Positions 24,135-32,956 are shown, counted from the first letter of the stretch. The stretch: 38,931 nucleotides of DNA from JAWXBM01 sp034440115 (GCA_034440115.1 JAWXBM010000095.1:1-38931), one strand, 5' to 3'. Program-made: numbers and translations. The notes: generated by a model not told the origin, from the letters alone.

Positions 24135-26837
24135 CTAGAAACGTGTTCTCACGCTGATACCGATGGTGCGTGGGCGCAGCGTGTTCGCACCGGCAGGATC
24201 AAACAAACCATAGTAGAGATAGGGTGAAGCGTTGAAGGCATTTTTCACGTACAGTCGGTATTCCCAGACATCATTGCTGACCAGAAAATAGGCATTGACA
24301 ATATCATATGACTCCTGGATTTGTGCCGGGTTGGGGAGTCGCAAGGAAGAGCCATCTGGCAGATTTGTGGTGAACAAAGGGTCGAAAGCACGATAATTTG
24401 ACCCATGATACTGGTAGTCCCCTTGTAGGGTCATCGCCCATTCCGCCGACAAGGGTGCGTTATAAATTGCGCTGAAACTGTACATCCATTCCGGAACATC
24501 CAGAACGTTCTGACCTTTTTGGGCCGACAGGCCGGGGGCGCTTTCGGTAATGGTGGCATCCATATAGGTCAAACCGCCGAACAACGTCAGGTTTTCAGAC
24601 AGCCGCAGCTGCGCTTCCAGTTCGCTGCCCTTGATCTCCGCGGCACCCACATTGCCGGTAAAATTGAAACCACAGGACATTTCAACGGACTGCTGAATAT
24701 CCGTCCAGTCCGTATAGAACAAAGAACCGTTCACCGTTACCGTTCCGTTGACGAATTGGTTCTTGCTGCCCAGTTCGTAGCTCCAGATATTATCGGAATC
24801 AAAAGCGTCGGGCGCCGCATCAAGCCCCAGGCGGTCAAGGTCCTCACGGCATAAATCGGGATCCGGATTAAAACGGTTGGGCCCACCCTGACGGAAGCCT
24901 TTTGATCCACTCAGAAAGAGCATATTGTTTTCAGCCAGCTGATAGACCAGCGAAAGCTTGGGATTGACACCGTCTTCCTTTTGTTTGGCACCGCTCACAA
25001 AGGTTGCGCCGCCGTTGAAAACACCGTCATATTCAGCATCAATTTTCTGTTCAATGCTGAAGTAACGCAGGCCCAGCACGGCATCAAACTTGTCCGTCAC
25101 AGAGTAAGTCACCTCGCCGAAAGCCGCGTACTCGTCGGTTGCCGTGTAGGTATCGCCGACGTATACGACATCGGTGTCCGTGCCAAAGAAATCACTGGCA
25201 CCGTGGGTGGTCACCTGTTGAAACAAGTGGTCCTTTTGGTGCGTATAAAACAGCCCGAAAAGCCATTGCCACGGACTGTCACCCAGGTCGGAGGCCAGGC
25301 GGAATTCCTGACTGAAATTAGTCGAGTAGCTGTCTGAAATATTGGGCGAATCGTACTCAAACAGATCCGGAACCAAGCTACCGATAAAGAAAGTGTAATC
25401 ACGATCAAAATTGACCGCCCGATCGACATAGCCAGTGAGCGAAGTAAATTCAGCCTTGGCAAACTCCTGTGTGATGGTGAGGCTGAACACATCCAGTTCG
25501 TCTTTGCCAGATTCTTCGAGGCGATTGGAGATTTGGAATTCCGGCAAGGTTACACGGAAGAGATTCGCACCGCCGTACTCGTAACTCTGGATAAACGCGG
25601 AAGGGACAATCGTCAAAGTGTCGGTGGGTGTCCACAGTGCCGACAGGCGGCCTACGGTTATCGTCACGTCGTTAATATCCTGAGCGCTATGGGTCGCGAG
25701 CGATGTGCGAGAAGACGGCACGAAAGGATCCGGCGGCATGGTTGCACTGTAGCGCCAGTCCTGCAAAAGCCCATTGGGAACCTGGTCAATATAGCCACCA
25801 ATTTCGCGGAACAGAAACCCAGTTCGAATGGCGAGTGTGTCTTCTATCACGCCGAAATTTGCAATCACTTCGCCTTCATAGGACGGAGCACCACCATCCG
25901 TAGTAGCCAGTCCAGCTTCGGCCTCAACTCCCGTCTCATTCAACACTGGCTTTCGGCTCACAAATTTGATGGCACCACCCATGGCGTTACCTCCATACAG
26001 GGTGCCCTGAGGACCCTTGAGCACCTCCAGTCTTTCCGTATCGAAAAATATCGGATCGGCGGCCCCACTGAAATTGGTAGCAACGGTCACCAGAGAAATG
26101 TCATCAAGATACACACCCACAGTGGGGCTGGTAGAAGTCGTGCTGACGCCGCGAATATTGTATTTGCTCTGGCCGTGTTCTTCGCCCGAATAGGAAACGC
26201 CTGGAATGTAGCGCAGTACGTCCTTGAAGTCCGAGGCCCCAAGTCGGTCCAACTGGGTGCCTGATAGCGCACTCACCGAGATGGGCACATCCTGCAATCT
26301 CTCTTCACGCTTCTGTGCGGTTACAACGATTTCCTCCATGAGCAAATCACTACCGTAATCCCCCACTGCTTCCTGCGCATTGCCTGTGCTTGTAGCAGAC
26401 AACATGGCCAACACGGCGGAAAATAATGTTCTTTTCTTATTCACGTTCATTTTCTGGCTCTCCGGAACTGGTTTGGATTCCACTTGAATGCGGGAAACAG
26501 TTACAAACCCGCGTTCAGTGAGGTGGCCGGAGAGACCCGTGTCACTGAGCATGATGTTCAATGCCTCTGTGACTGAATACTGCCCAATAACTGGATGGAC
26601 CTTGATGTTCGCTGCCAGATCGTAGGGAAACAATAATTGAACTTTGGCCTGGCGAGCGAATTCTGTCATCGCAGTGCCAAACGTTTCATCCGAAACATTA
26701 AAATGACGCCGCTGTTCAGAAGCATCAGCGTTTGCCGTGTCAGCTCCCACAAACTGCGACACAGCAAAAAAGCACAGCAAAATGCACACTTGCCAAAAAC
26801 AACGAATTTCCCTACTTCTTGGCTCGGCGATCAGCAT
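24135..26837 (-). CDS. TonB-dependent receptor/transducer with STN domain and embedded second signal peptide
   Basis: A FecA-type outer-membrane transducer. From the ATG at 26837 there is a first signal peptide (hydrophobic about 14-30). An STN domain follows (about 44-116: FNVSDETFGTAMTEFARQAK to GHLTERGFVTVS), which in this family signals to FecR. Next, residues 130-155 form a second complete Sec signal: MNVNKKR, a hydrophobic run, then NAQ. A TonB box-like MEEIVVTAQKR, plug (VLKGPQGTLYGGNAMGGAI) and barrel ending in RTRF complete it. An internal ATG at 26448-26450 is preceded by GGAG at 9 nt, so a shorter STN-less receptor could be made. A GTG at 26936 overlapping the FecR stop is an alternative start. 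The ligand is unknown; a PQQ-enzyme substrate, PQQ or a metal complex are options. Confidence 0.88.
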   Translation of the reverse strand: MLIAEPRSREIRCFWQVCILLCFFAVSQFVGADTANADASEQRRHFNVSDETFGTAMTEFARQAKVQLLFPYDLAANIKVHPVIGQYSVTEALNIMLSDTGLSGHLTERGFVTVSRIQVESKPVPESQKMNVNKKRTLFSAVLAMLSATSTGNAQEAVGDYGSDLLMEEIVVTAQKREERLQDVPISVSALSGTQLDRLGASDFKDVLRYIPGVSYSGEEHGQSKYNIRGVSTTSTSPTVGVYLDDISLVTVATNFSGAADPIFFDTERLEVLKGPQGTLYGGNAMGGAIKFVSRKPVLNETGVEAEAGLATTDGGAPSYEGEVIANFGVIEDTLAIRTGFLFREIGGYIDQVPNGLLQDWRYSATMPPDPFVPSSRTSLATHSAQDINDVTITVGRLSALWTPTDTLTIVPSAFIQSYEYGGANLFRVTLPEFQISNRLEESGKDELDVFSLTITQEFAKAEFTSLTGYVDRAVNFDRDYTFFIGSLVPDLFEYDSPNISDSYSTNFSQEFRLASDLGDSPWQWLFGLFYTHQKDHLFQQVTTHGASDFFGTDTDVVYVGDTYTATDEYAAFGEVTYSVTDKFDAVLGLRYFSIEQKIDAEYDGVFNGGATFVSGAKQKEDGVNPKLSLVYQLAENNMLFLSGSKGFRQGGPNRFNPDPDLCREDLDRLGLDAAPDAFDSDNIWSYELGSKNQFVNGTVTVNGSLFYTDWTDIQQSVEMSCGFNFTGNVGAAEIKGSELEAQLRLSENLTLFGGLTYMDATITESAPGLSAQKGQNVLDVPEWMYSFSAIYNAPLSAEWAMTLQGDYQYHGSNYRAFDPLFTTNLPDGSSLRLPNPAQIQESYDIVNAYFLVSNDVWEYRLYVKNAFNASPYLYYGLFDPAGANTLRPRTIGISVRTRF

Positions 26838-26932
26838 GTTGTTGGATACTTCACCGGCCTTGCAGGATAAAGACCGGTAACGATTGAAAACCCGCAGTAA
26901 GGAAAATCTATCAGATTGCAGATGGCATCTAA

Positions 26933-27979
26933 TCACTGCGCCTGTGACAGCTTCACGTAGGACGCGTTGATGCGTTGCACTTCAACGCCGAAACCATTTT
27001 CCAGGGCTTCCAATACGCCCTCGACATCGCCCACTTTGAAGTAGCCACCGATAGGCGTGGACTCCAGTTCGGGATCGTCCACTTCGATCACAATGTCGCT
27101 ATATCGGCCAATCTCAGTTAACACATGAGACAATGGCTCCCCTGAAAAAGCAACATAGCCATCACGCCAAAGCAAACGTCTATCCAACACGTCCTGGCTT
27201 AGGCGCTCCAGGCTCTCGATCTTGCCTGTAAACACGGCTTTTTGGCCTGCCGTCAGCGATGCAGTGGGCTTTAGATCTGGCCAGGAAACGATTGCCGAAC
27301 TATCTTGCTGGTCGGAATCGGATTGCAGAAACAGCTTCACAGCGCCCTCCGTCACGATTACCTCAGCTGTTTCATCGCGCAAATAAATGGTAAAAGCCGT
27401 ACCTACAGCCCACACTGCGCCGTCACCTGCCAACACCTTGAAGGGCCGGTCAGGATCATGCGCCACCTGGAAGTGAGCTTCCCCGTGGAGCAGGCGTATG
27501 GTGCGCGCTTCAGCGCTGATATCAATTGTGAGTTCACTATCCGTATTGAGTTTGATGGTCGAACCATCCACCAACACGATGTCTTCCTGGCCACCGACCG
27601 AAGTATTGAAGTGTGCTACTTGTGATTGTGTGAATGGCAGAAACGGTTGAAAAAACACCGCGATACAAACCACCGCAGCCGCCGCAGCGATGCCGCCCAA
27701 AGCCCAATGAAAGCGTTGCTTGCGACCGAATCCTGTCTCCGAATCACCGATTTCATGATCAATATAATTTAGTTCATCGAGGCTGTCATAACCTCGCCAA
27801 ATGGCTGACATGCGTTTGTAGGCCTCCGCATGCTGCTGCCTTTGACCCAGCCATTCCTGAAAAGCCGCAGCCTCCTCTCGGCCCAGCGGACGTGTATCCT
27901 GACGTGCAACCCATTCGGCGGCTACTTCCTCAATGGCCTTCAAGTCCGGAAAGGTAGCAATGCTTTCTGCCCTATCCAT
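26933..27979 (-). CDS. fecR: FecR-family anti-sigma/signal-relay protein
   Basis: An inner-membrane regulator linking an outer-membrane receptor to an ECF sigma factor. An N-terminal cytoplasmic DUF4880-type segment (AAEWVARQDTR, AAAFQEWLGQRQQHAEAYKRMSAIW) is followed by one transmembrane helix (about 92-113), a FecR domain (VGGQEDIVLVDGSTIKLNTDSELTI, RLLHGEAHFQVAHDPDRPFKV, AVWAVGTAFTIYL) and a C-terminal STN-like domain that contacts the receptor (YVAFSGEPLSHVLTEIGRYS). The ATG at 27979 has an excellent GAGGAAGG about 6 nt upstream and overlaps the sigma gene by 8 bp, implying translational coupling. An ATG at 28027 is also in frame but lies deep in the sigma gene. Confidence 0.9.
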   Translation of the reverse strand: MDRAESIATFPDLKAIEEVAAEWVARQDTRPLGREEAAAFQEWLGQRQQHAEAYKRMSAIWRGYDSLDELNYIDHEIGDSETGFGRKQRFHWALGGIAAAAAVVCIAVFFQPFLPFTQSQVAHFNTSVGGQEDIVLVDGSTIKLNTDSELTIDISAEARTIRLLHGEAHFQVAHDPDRPFKVLAGDGAVWAVGTAFTIYLRDETAEVIVTEGAVKLFLQSDSDQQDSSAIVSWPDLKPTASLTAGQKAVFTGKIESLERLSQDVLDRRLLWRDGYVAFSGEPLSHVLTEIGRYSDIVIEVDDPELESTPIGGYFKVGDVEGVLEALENGFGVEVQRINASYVKLSQAQ

Positions 27980-28565
27980 CGGTAGCCTTCCTCTGTTTTG
28001 CAATATGCGCAACGCGCTGTTGGTCATGACGCACCGCTATTGGCCCCAGTTCTTCCGGCGCATAACCCTGCTCCCTGAAATAAAGACTGCACTTCACCAG
28101 GCCCGTTGCAACGTGCTTTTCCACCCCACTGACGGTCATTTGCAGCACCCTGGCAATTTCCTTTACCTGTAAGCCCTCCACCTTGCGCATATAAAATACC
28201 TGACGACACTTGGGCGGAAGCGCAGCAAGTGCCTTGGAAAACACAAACAATTTTCTTTTGAGTTCTAACGCTTCGTCTGCGCCAACTTCGTGACTTTCAT
28301 TCACAAACCGGGTGTCATTGATATCGGCAACATAATCGGTTGTCGCATTAACCTTCTTTTCAATTTCATGCAGCGCGATATGTTTTGCCACCTTAAACAG
28401 GAAGGCCTTTGGGTAATGCACCTCAGTTTTGATTTCCGCTACAAAGGCCTTCAGAAAAGTTTCCTGAACAACATCTTCAATGTCCTGAGCTCTGCTGAAA
28501 AAACGCGACAGATAGCGCTTGAGCGCCGACTCGTTGGATAAGAAACTCGTCAAAATGTCACTCAT
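27972..28565 (-). CDS. fecI: ECF RNA polymerase sigma factor (FecI-like)
   Basis: A 197-residue sigma-70 family ECF factor. Region 2 shows FFSRAQDIEDVVQETFLKAFV and the core-binding YPKAFLFKVAKHIALHE. Region 4 shows ALAALPPKCRQVFYMRKVEGLQVKEIARVLQMTVSGVEKHV, a helix-turn-helix reading -35 elements. It heads the operon sigma-fecR-receptor-PQQ dehydrogenase, and thus probably directs transcription of the receptor and the dehydrogenase after a receptor signal. Its own start region shows only a weak ribosome-binding site. The 275-bp divergent gap to the molybdenum hydroxylase genes (28566-28840) holds a short CAGGC-CAGGA-GCCTG dyad (about 28786-28800) and no ORF. Confidence 0.9.
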   Translation of the reverse strand: MSDILTSFLSNESALKRYLSRFFSRAQDIEDVVQETFLKAFVAEIKTEVHYPKAFLFKVAKHIALHEIEKKVNATTDYVADINDTRFVNESHEVGADEALELKRKLFVFSKALAALPPKCRQVFYMRKVEGLQVKEIARVLQMTVSGVEKHVATGLVKCSLYFREQGYAPEELGPIAVRHDQQRVAHIAKQRKATDG

Positions 28566-28840
28566 ACGCGAGCTGCCTGGCGGAATTGAAGAAAAGTCGC
28601 TGGATTATGCACCTGTATTTGGACAAAGTCAGAAGTTCTGCACCCATTGATGAGTGAGACCGATGTCAAAACCACCGTGTCAACCCCAGAGATTAGATCC
28701 GCTATGTTCATTGGGCCAATTTGCATGGTACGTTAATGCTTAACACTGGTGACGTGGACGACAATGTTCCATCTGCCCAACCATTCAGGCCAGGAGCCTG
28801 TTAACTGAAGCGCTTTTTCAAAATTGAGCAGGAGATCTGT

Positions 28841-29305
28841 ATGACAGTGGCCGTAAATGTAAACGGTGTTGAGCACTCGCTTGACGTGACCCCGGACATG
28901 CCTTTGCTGTGGGTGCTACGGGATGTGTTGAATCTGACAGGCACCAAATTTGGTTGTGGTATCGCGCAGTGTGGCGCCTGCACCGTACATCTGGACGGTA
29001 AAGCCATACGCTCTTGCGTGACGCCGGTGTCGGCAGCTGCGGGCAAGACAGTGACCACCATCGAAGGCCTGACCAGTCCGGGTTTGCATGTGGTGCAACA
29101 AGCCTGGATAGAGGAAGACGTGGTGCAGTGTGGTTACTGCCAGTCCGGGCAGATCATGAGTGCGACGGCGCTATTGGCCACCAATAGCAATCCGAGTGAC
29201 GCAGATATCGACGTGGCCATGAAGGGGAATATTTGCCGTTGCGGAACCTACCAGCGCATTCGAACAGCCATCAAACAAGCAGCCAAATTGGCACAGGAGG
29301 TTTGA
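28841..29305 (+). CDS. iorA: [2Fe-2S] subunit of a two-component molybdenum hydroxylase (IorA-like)
   Basis: A small electron-transfer subunit (154 residues) of the xanthine-oxidase superfamily. The plant-ferredoxin cluster is ligated by C39, C44, C47 and C59 (GCGIAQCGACTV, SC). The alpha-helical cluster is ligated by C97, C100, C132 and C134 (QCGYCQSGQ, CRCGTY). AGGAG lies 6 nt before the ATG. It precedes the large subunit by one base. In this subgroup (isoquinoline 1-oxidoreductase, some aldehyde dehydrogenases) the FAD subunit is absent and electrons go to a cytochrome or dye-linked acceptor. It has no signal peptide itself and is presumably exported folded with its Tat-signalled partner. 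Confidence 0.92.
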   Translation: MTVAVNVNGVEHSLDVTPDMPLLWVLRDVLNLTGTKFGCGIAQCGACTVHLDGKAIRSCVTPVSAAAGKTVTTIEGLTSPGLHVVQQAWIEEDVVQCGYCQSGQIMSATALLATNSNPSDADIDVAMKGNICRCGTYQRIRTAIKQAAKLAQEV

Positions 29306-29306
29306 A

Positions 29307-31457
29307 ATGGCGATCAAGCGACGTCAACTGATCAAAGGAACATTAGGCCTGGCCGCCGGCAGCGCATTGACTTTGGGCTTTGTGCTGCCAGGCAAATCAT
29401 TCGCGAACTCAAAAGCCACACCCCAGAGTGCTGCGATCTTTACGCCGAATGCGTTTGTACGCATAGGTACGGAAGGCGGTGTTACGGTGATCGTGGGCCA
29501 GGCCGAGATGGGTCAGAACGTCTATACAACTCTGCCCATGATTGTGGCGGAAGAGCTGGACATAGATCCCACCGCCATCCGGATCGAACAGTCCGGAGTG
29601 GCCGAGGCTTACAACAGCACATTCTTACCTATCATGATGACCGGTGGTTCATCCAGCGTGAACAGCAATTACGAGCGATTGCGTCAGGCCGGCGCCACGG
29701 CGCGAGCCATGCTGATCTCCGCGGCTGCCATCGAGTGGGGTGTGGATGCTGCAAAACTGAAAACTGCGAATGGCGCGGTGATTCACCCGACATCGGGAGA
29801 ACAGAAAAGCTATAGCAGTCTCGCTATGCTGGCAGCAACATTACCCGTTCCTGCTGATGTGCAGCTCAAGTCTTCGGATGACTTCCGCTACATCGGCAAG
29901 GGCCAGAAACGTCTCGACTCTGGCTTGAAAACAACCGGAAAAGCCTTGTTCGCCATCGATGCGCGTCCTGCCGATTTGCACTTTGCGGTGGTCGCCCGTG
30001 CGTCGATTTTCGGTGCAACGGTGAAATCGGTCGACGATGCAACCGCAAGAGCCATGCCCGGCGTGGTCAAGATCAAGCCGGTGCCTTCGGGCGTTGCGGT
30101 GATCGCCACCAGTACCTGGCACGCAAGACAAGCCAGGGATGCGCTGAAGATCGTTTGGAACGAGGGCGAGTTTGCGGGCAAGAGTTCCGCTGCATTGCGG
30201 GCGGAATATCGTGCGATTGCCGACACGGCAGGGTATGTCGTCAAGCAGGAAGGCGACGCGCTCGAAAAGTTGCAGGCAGCGACGGCTGCCAAGGCACCGG
30301 TGATCAACGTGGTCTATGAGTTCCCTTTTCTGGCTCATGCCTGCATGGAGCCCATGAACTGCACCGTGCACGACCAGGCAGGAAAGGCCGTGGTATGGGC
30401 AGGAAGCCAGATGCAAACAGGCGATCGCGCATCGGCTGCAACCATTTTGGGTTGCGCACCAGATTCAGTGGAGTTTAATGAGATGTTTCTTGGCGGGGGC
30501 TTCGGCCGACGCGCCACCTTTGGCTCAGATGTGGTTTCAGAAGCTGCGCATGTGGCCAAGGGCGAAGCTTGGCCAGTGCAAACAGTATGGACCCGCGAAG
30601 ACGATATGCGGGGCGGTTATTACCGTCCCATGTATACCCACAGATCTCGTCTCTGTCTCGATGAGCAGGGAAACCCACTCGCCTGGTACAACTGCGTTGT
30701 GGGCCAGATGATGACTGGTATGGAGAACTTTGTCGGTCCCGATGCGAAGTTCGACGGCGGACAGACCGAAGGACTATCCGAGATACCCTATGAGCTGCCC
30801 AATTTTCAATTGGAAGCGCATCTGGTGAACTCGCCGGTGACCACTTTGTGGTGGCGCTCGGTGGGCAATACCCATACGGCCTTTGTTAAAGAAACCATGA
30901 TCGATGAGGCGGCAAATGCTGCGGGCAAAGATCCGCTGGCGTACCGTAAGTCGCTGTTGGGTGCGCATCCGCGCCAGCAGGCATTGCTCGACAAAGTTCG
31001 CGACATGTCGGGCTGGGGCCGAAAGCTCCCGACGGGCACTGGCCTCGGCGTGGCAATCCATGAATCGTTTGGAAGCATCGTTGCCGAAGTCGCAGAAGTG
31101 CAGGTGACAACCAAGGGTATCCAGGTGCATAAGGTCTGGTGCGCTGTGGATTGCGGCTTTGCCGTGAACCCACTGGGCGTTGCAGCACAAATGGAAAGTG
31201 CCGTGGTGTTCGCGCTGACGGCAGCCTTGTTTGGCGAAATCACCATCGACAAAGGCGCAGCGAAACAAAGCAACTTCCACGACTACCCCATGGTGCGCAT
31301 GGATCAAGCGCCACAGGTGGACGTGGCCATCATCAACAGTGGTGCTGCCATGGGCGGCATCGGCGAGCCCGGCACGCCGCCACTTTTCCCGGCGGTGGGC
31401 AATGCGATCTACGCGGCTACTGGCAAGCGCTTGCGCTCGCTCCCGTTTGGAATTTGA
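29307..31457 (+). CDS. iorB: Tat-exported molybdopterin-binding subunit of a molybdenum hydroxylase (IorB-like)
   Basis: The large catalytic subunit, 716 residues, binding molybdenum-cytosine dinucleotide. The N-terminus is a twin-arginine signal (IKRRQLIKGTLGLAAG). Family marks are IGTEGGVTVIVGQAEMGQNVYT, MTGGSSSVNSNYERLR, EFPFLAHACMEPMNCT, MFLGGGFGRRA, WTREDDM and, near the end, GGIGEPGTPPLFPAVGNAI, which holds the catalytic Glu. AGGAGG lies about 9 nt before the ATG. Likely reactions are hydroxylation of an N-heterocycle or oxidation of an aldehyde in the periplasm. The PQQ dehydrogenase in the same island could make the aldehyde. No accessory XdhC/CoxI-type maturation gene is in the window. 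Confidence 0.9.
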   Translation: MAIKRRQLIKGTLGLAAGSALTLGFVLPGKSFANSKATPQSAAIFTPNAFVRIGTEGGVTVIVGQAEMGQNVYTTLPMIVAEELDIDPTAIRIEQSGVAEAYNSTFLPIMMTGGSSSVNSNYERLRQAGATARAMLISAAAIEWGVDAAKLKTANGAVIHPTSGEQKSYSSLAMLAATLPVPADVQLKSSDDFRYIGKGQKRLDSGLKTTGKALFAIDARPADLHFAVVARASIFGATVKSVDDATARAMPGVVKIKPVPSGVAVIATSTWHARQARDALKIVWNEGEFAGKSSAALRAEYRAIADTAGYVVKQEGDALEKLQAATAAKAPVINVVYEFPFLAHACMEPMNCTVHDQAGKAVVWAGSQMQTGDRASAATILGCAPDSVEFNEMFLGGGFGRRATFGSDVVSEAAHVAKGEAWPVQTVWTREDDMRGGYYRPMYTHRSRLCLDEQGNPLAWYNCVVGQMMTGMENFVGPDAKFDGGQTEGLSEIPYELPNFQLEAHLVNSPVTTLWWRSVGNTHTAFVKETMIDEAANAAGKDPLAYRKSLLGAHPRQQALLDKVRDMSGWGRKLPTGTGLGVAIHESFGSIVAEVAEVQVTTKGIQVHKVWCAVDCGFAVNPLGVAAQMESAVVFALTAALFGEITIDKGAAKQSNFHDYPMVRMDQAPQVDVAIINSGAAMGGIGEPGTPPLFPAVGNAIYAATGKRLRSLPFGI

Positions 31458-31468
31458 TGGCTGGTCGG

Positions 31469-31575
31469 ATTATCCGCCGCTAAATCCAGCTCAATCCGAC
31501 TGATCCATCTGCCTGTCTGCGTGCGAAAACAGGATAAACAGCACGGAAAGTATGGCAAAGCCCGCACCTACTGCA
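31469..31575. repeat. Right 107-bp direct repeat bounding the 9.6-kb block
   Basis: The partner of 21716-21822. The left end lies 11 bp after the molybdenum hydroxylase stop, and begins with a copy of the aminoacylase ending (ATTATCCGCCGCTAA versus ATTATCCGCCGCTAG). The right end lies within the 3' part of the intact MFS gene, so this copy keeps its MFS context while the left copy keeps its aminoacylase context. The seven differences are 21730 G/A, three in the intergenic triplet region, two near TGTCAGCATG versus TGTCTGCGTG, and one in AACGG versus AACAG. Confidence 0.92.
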
Positions 31576-32789
31576 ATGGCAGTTTCCCAGCCGAATTTTG
31601 CTGCCAGTCCGGATAATAAAATGGCGTTGAAAAACCCCATGAGATTGGCGCCCGTATTGAACATGCCGTAAACCGAACCGGCATGGCGGCCACCGATGGC
31701 AGCGCCGTTGGCGGCAAAAGCACCTTCGGTAAACTGGTTAAAAAAGAAGCAAGCGCCCAGCATGGCAGCAGCCATATAGGCATTGGGATGATAGGCAACT
31801 CCCAGCAATAACAAGGCCGAGATACTGCAACCGATTACGATCGGCCAACGACAACCCCAGCGCACACCCAACCGTTTACACAAATAGTCGCCTGCCCAAC
31901 CACCGGCAAATGCGCCTGCTGCGCCGGCCAACCATTGAGCCGAAGTAATGAAACCGGCTTCCTGTGCGCCCATGCCGCGTACAGTCACCAAATAGTAATA
32001 ACCCCAACTGAATACCACGTAAAACACAAAGTTCATGGCCGAGTAACTGAGCGTGACAAACAGCGCATCACGATTTTTGAGCACACGCCGCCAGGCTGGC
32101 TCGCAGGCTGAATCAGTTTCCACCGGTGAAACCAGAGTCGTTAACAAGGCGACTTCGGCTGCATTTACTGAACGGTGCTGGTCCGGCCGGTCACGCGCAT
32201 ACCACCACCACAACGCGGAGGCCACAAAAGCAAACGGTGCCAGAATCAGGAATCCGATACGCCAACCGTATTCCCCAATCAACCAAGGCAGGGCAGATGC
32301 GGTTGCCGCCAATCCAACAGTCAGGCCCGCGCTGGTCAAACCATTGGGCAAGGCCCAGCCACCGGGCGGAAACCAGCGTTCAATGGCGGAGACCATGATG
32401 GGAAAGACCGGCGCATGCGACACACCGACCAGGAACTGGATGGTGAGCAGGAAACCAATAACCAGATAAACCGGAGCCACATCCCGCGCTGGAGTGAGGC
32501 TGGTAACAGCGATTAAAACACCCCAGGCAATAGTGATAGCCGCCATGGTGAACCGTGGCCCCTTGCGATCTCCCCAACAGCCGCCGGGGAACTGGAACAG
32601 TGCATAACCCAGTGGAAAGGCGGCCATAATCCAGCCCCATTGGATTTCCGTCAGCTGCAGATCTTCGACTATGGCGGGGCCGGCAATCGACATATTGCCA
32701 CGCAGCAAATAGGACACAAAGCTGACAAACATCAGGATGGCGAGGATGCGCCAGCGCACGTTGGTGGGGCGTAAAAAGGCTTCGGTCAT
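31491..32789 (-). CDS. MFS transporter
   Basis: A 12-helix major-facilitator protein of 432 residues. It shows the anion:cation symporter-like signature: helix 1 WRILAILMFVSFVSYLLRGNMSIAGPAI, the loop 2-3 motif GYALFQFPGGCWGDRKGPR, and the central loop ARDRPDQHRS. The ATG at 32789 is preferred to a TTG at 32831 because it puts the first helix near the N-terminus. The gene is convergent with the molybdenum hydroxylase. Its 3' end is duplicated at 21738-21822, which suggests original pairing with the D-aminoacylase-like gene; an organic-acid or N-acyl-amino-acid substrate is a guess from that context. Confidence 0.88.
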   Translation of the reverse strand: MTEAFLRPTNVRWRILAILMFVSFVSYLLRGNMSIAGPAIVEDLQLTEIQWGWIMAAFPLGYALFQFPGGCWGDRKGPRFTMAAITIAWGVLIAVTSLTPARDVAPVYLVIGFLLTIQFLVGVSHAPVFPIMVSAIERWFPPGGWALPNGLTSAGLTVGLAATASALPWLIGEYGWRIGFLILAPFAFVASALWWWYARDRPDQHRSVNAAEVALLTTLVSPVETDSACEPAWRRVLKNRDALFVTLSYSAMNFVFYVVFSWGYYYLVTVRGMGAQEAGFITSAQWLAGAAGAFAGGWAGDYLCKRLGVRWGCRWPIVIGCSISALLLLGVAYHPNAYMAAAMLGACFFFNQFTEGAFAANGAAIGGRHAGSVYGMFNTGANLMGFFNAILLSGLAAKFGWETAIAVGAGFAILSVLFILFSHADRQMDQSD

Positions 32790-32929
32790 GGCGCGACTCG
32801 GTGGTTTTTGTTGCAGCACATCATGCAGCAATCACCATTCGGCTACAAACGCAGATTATCAACACCAGGCGTTTTTAACTTCAGGGACTCGCAAAAGTGC
32901 GCTTGATGACACAAAGCCCTTTCTACCCA

Positions 32930-32953
32930 TGTCATTATATGCGTAGAATGACA
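32930..32953. promoter_or_regulatory. 24-bp dyad upstream of the small secreted protein and ZnuD-like receptor
   Basis: TGTCATT (32930-32936) and AATGACA (32947-32953) form a perfect 7-bp inverted repeat with a 10-bp spacer, just before the likely ATG at 32957. The spacing would suit a dimeric Fur/Zur-type or TetR-type repressor. The bases do not closely match the Zur boxes I know, so the regulator is unidentified. Confidence 0.3.
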
Positions 32954-32956
32954 GCT

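Noticed and set aside
21830..31460. Classical composite transposon
   Set aside because: The bounding repeats are fragments of host genes, not insertion sequences; they have no terminal inverted repeats and no transposase.
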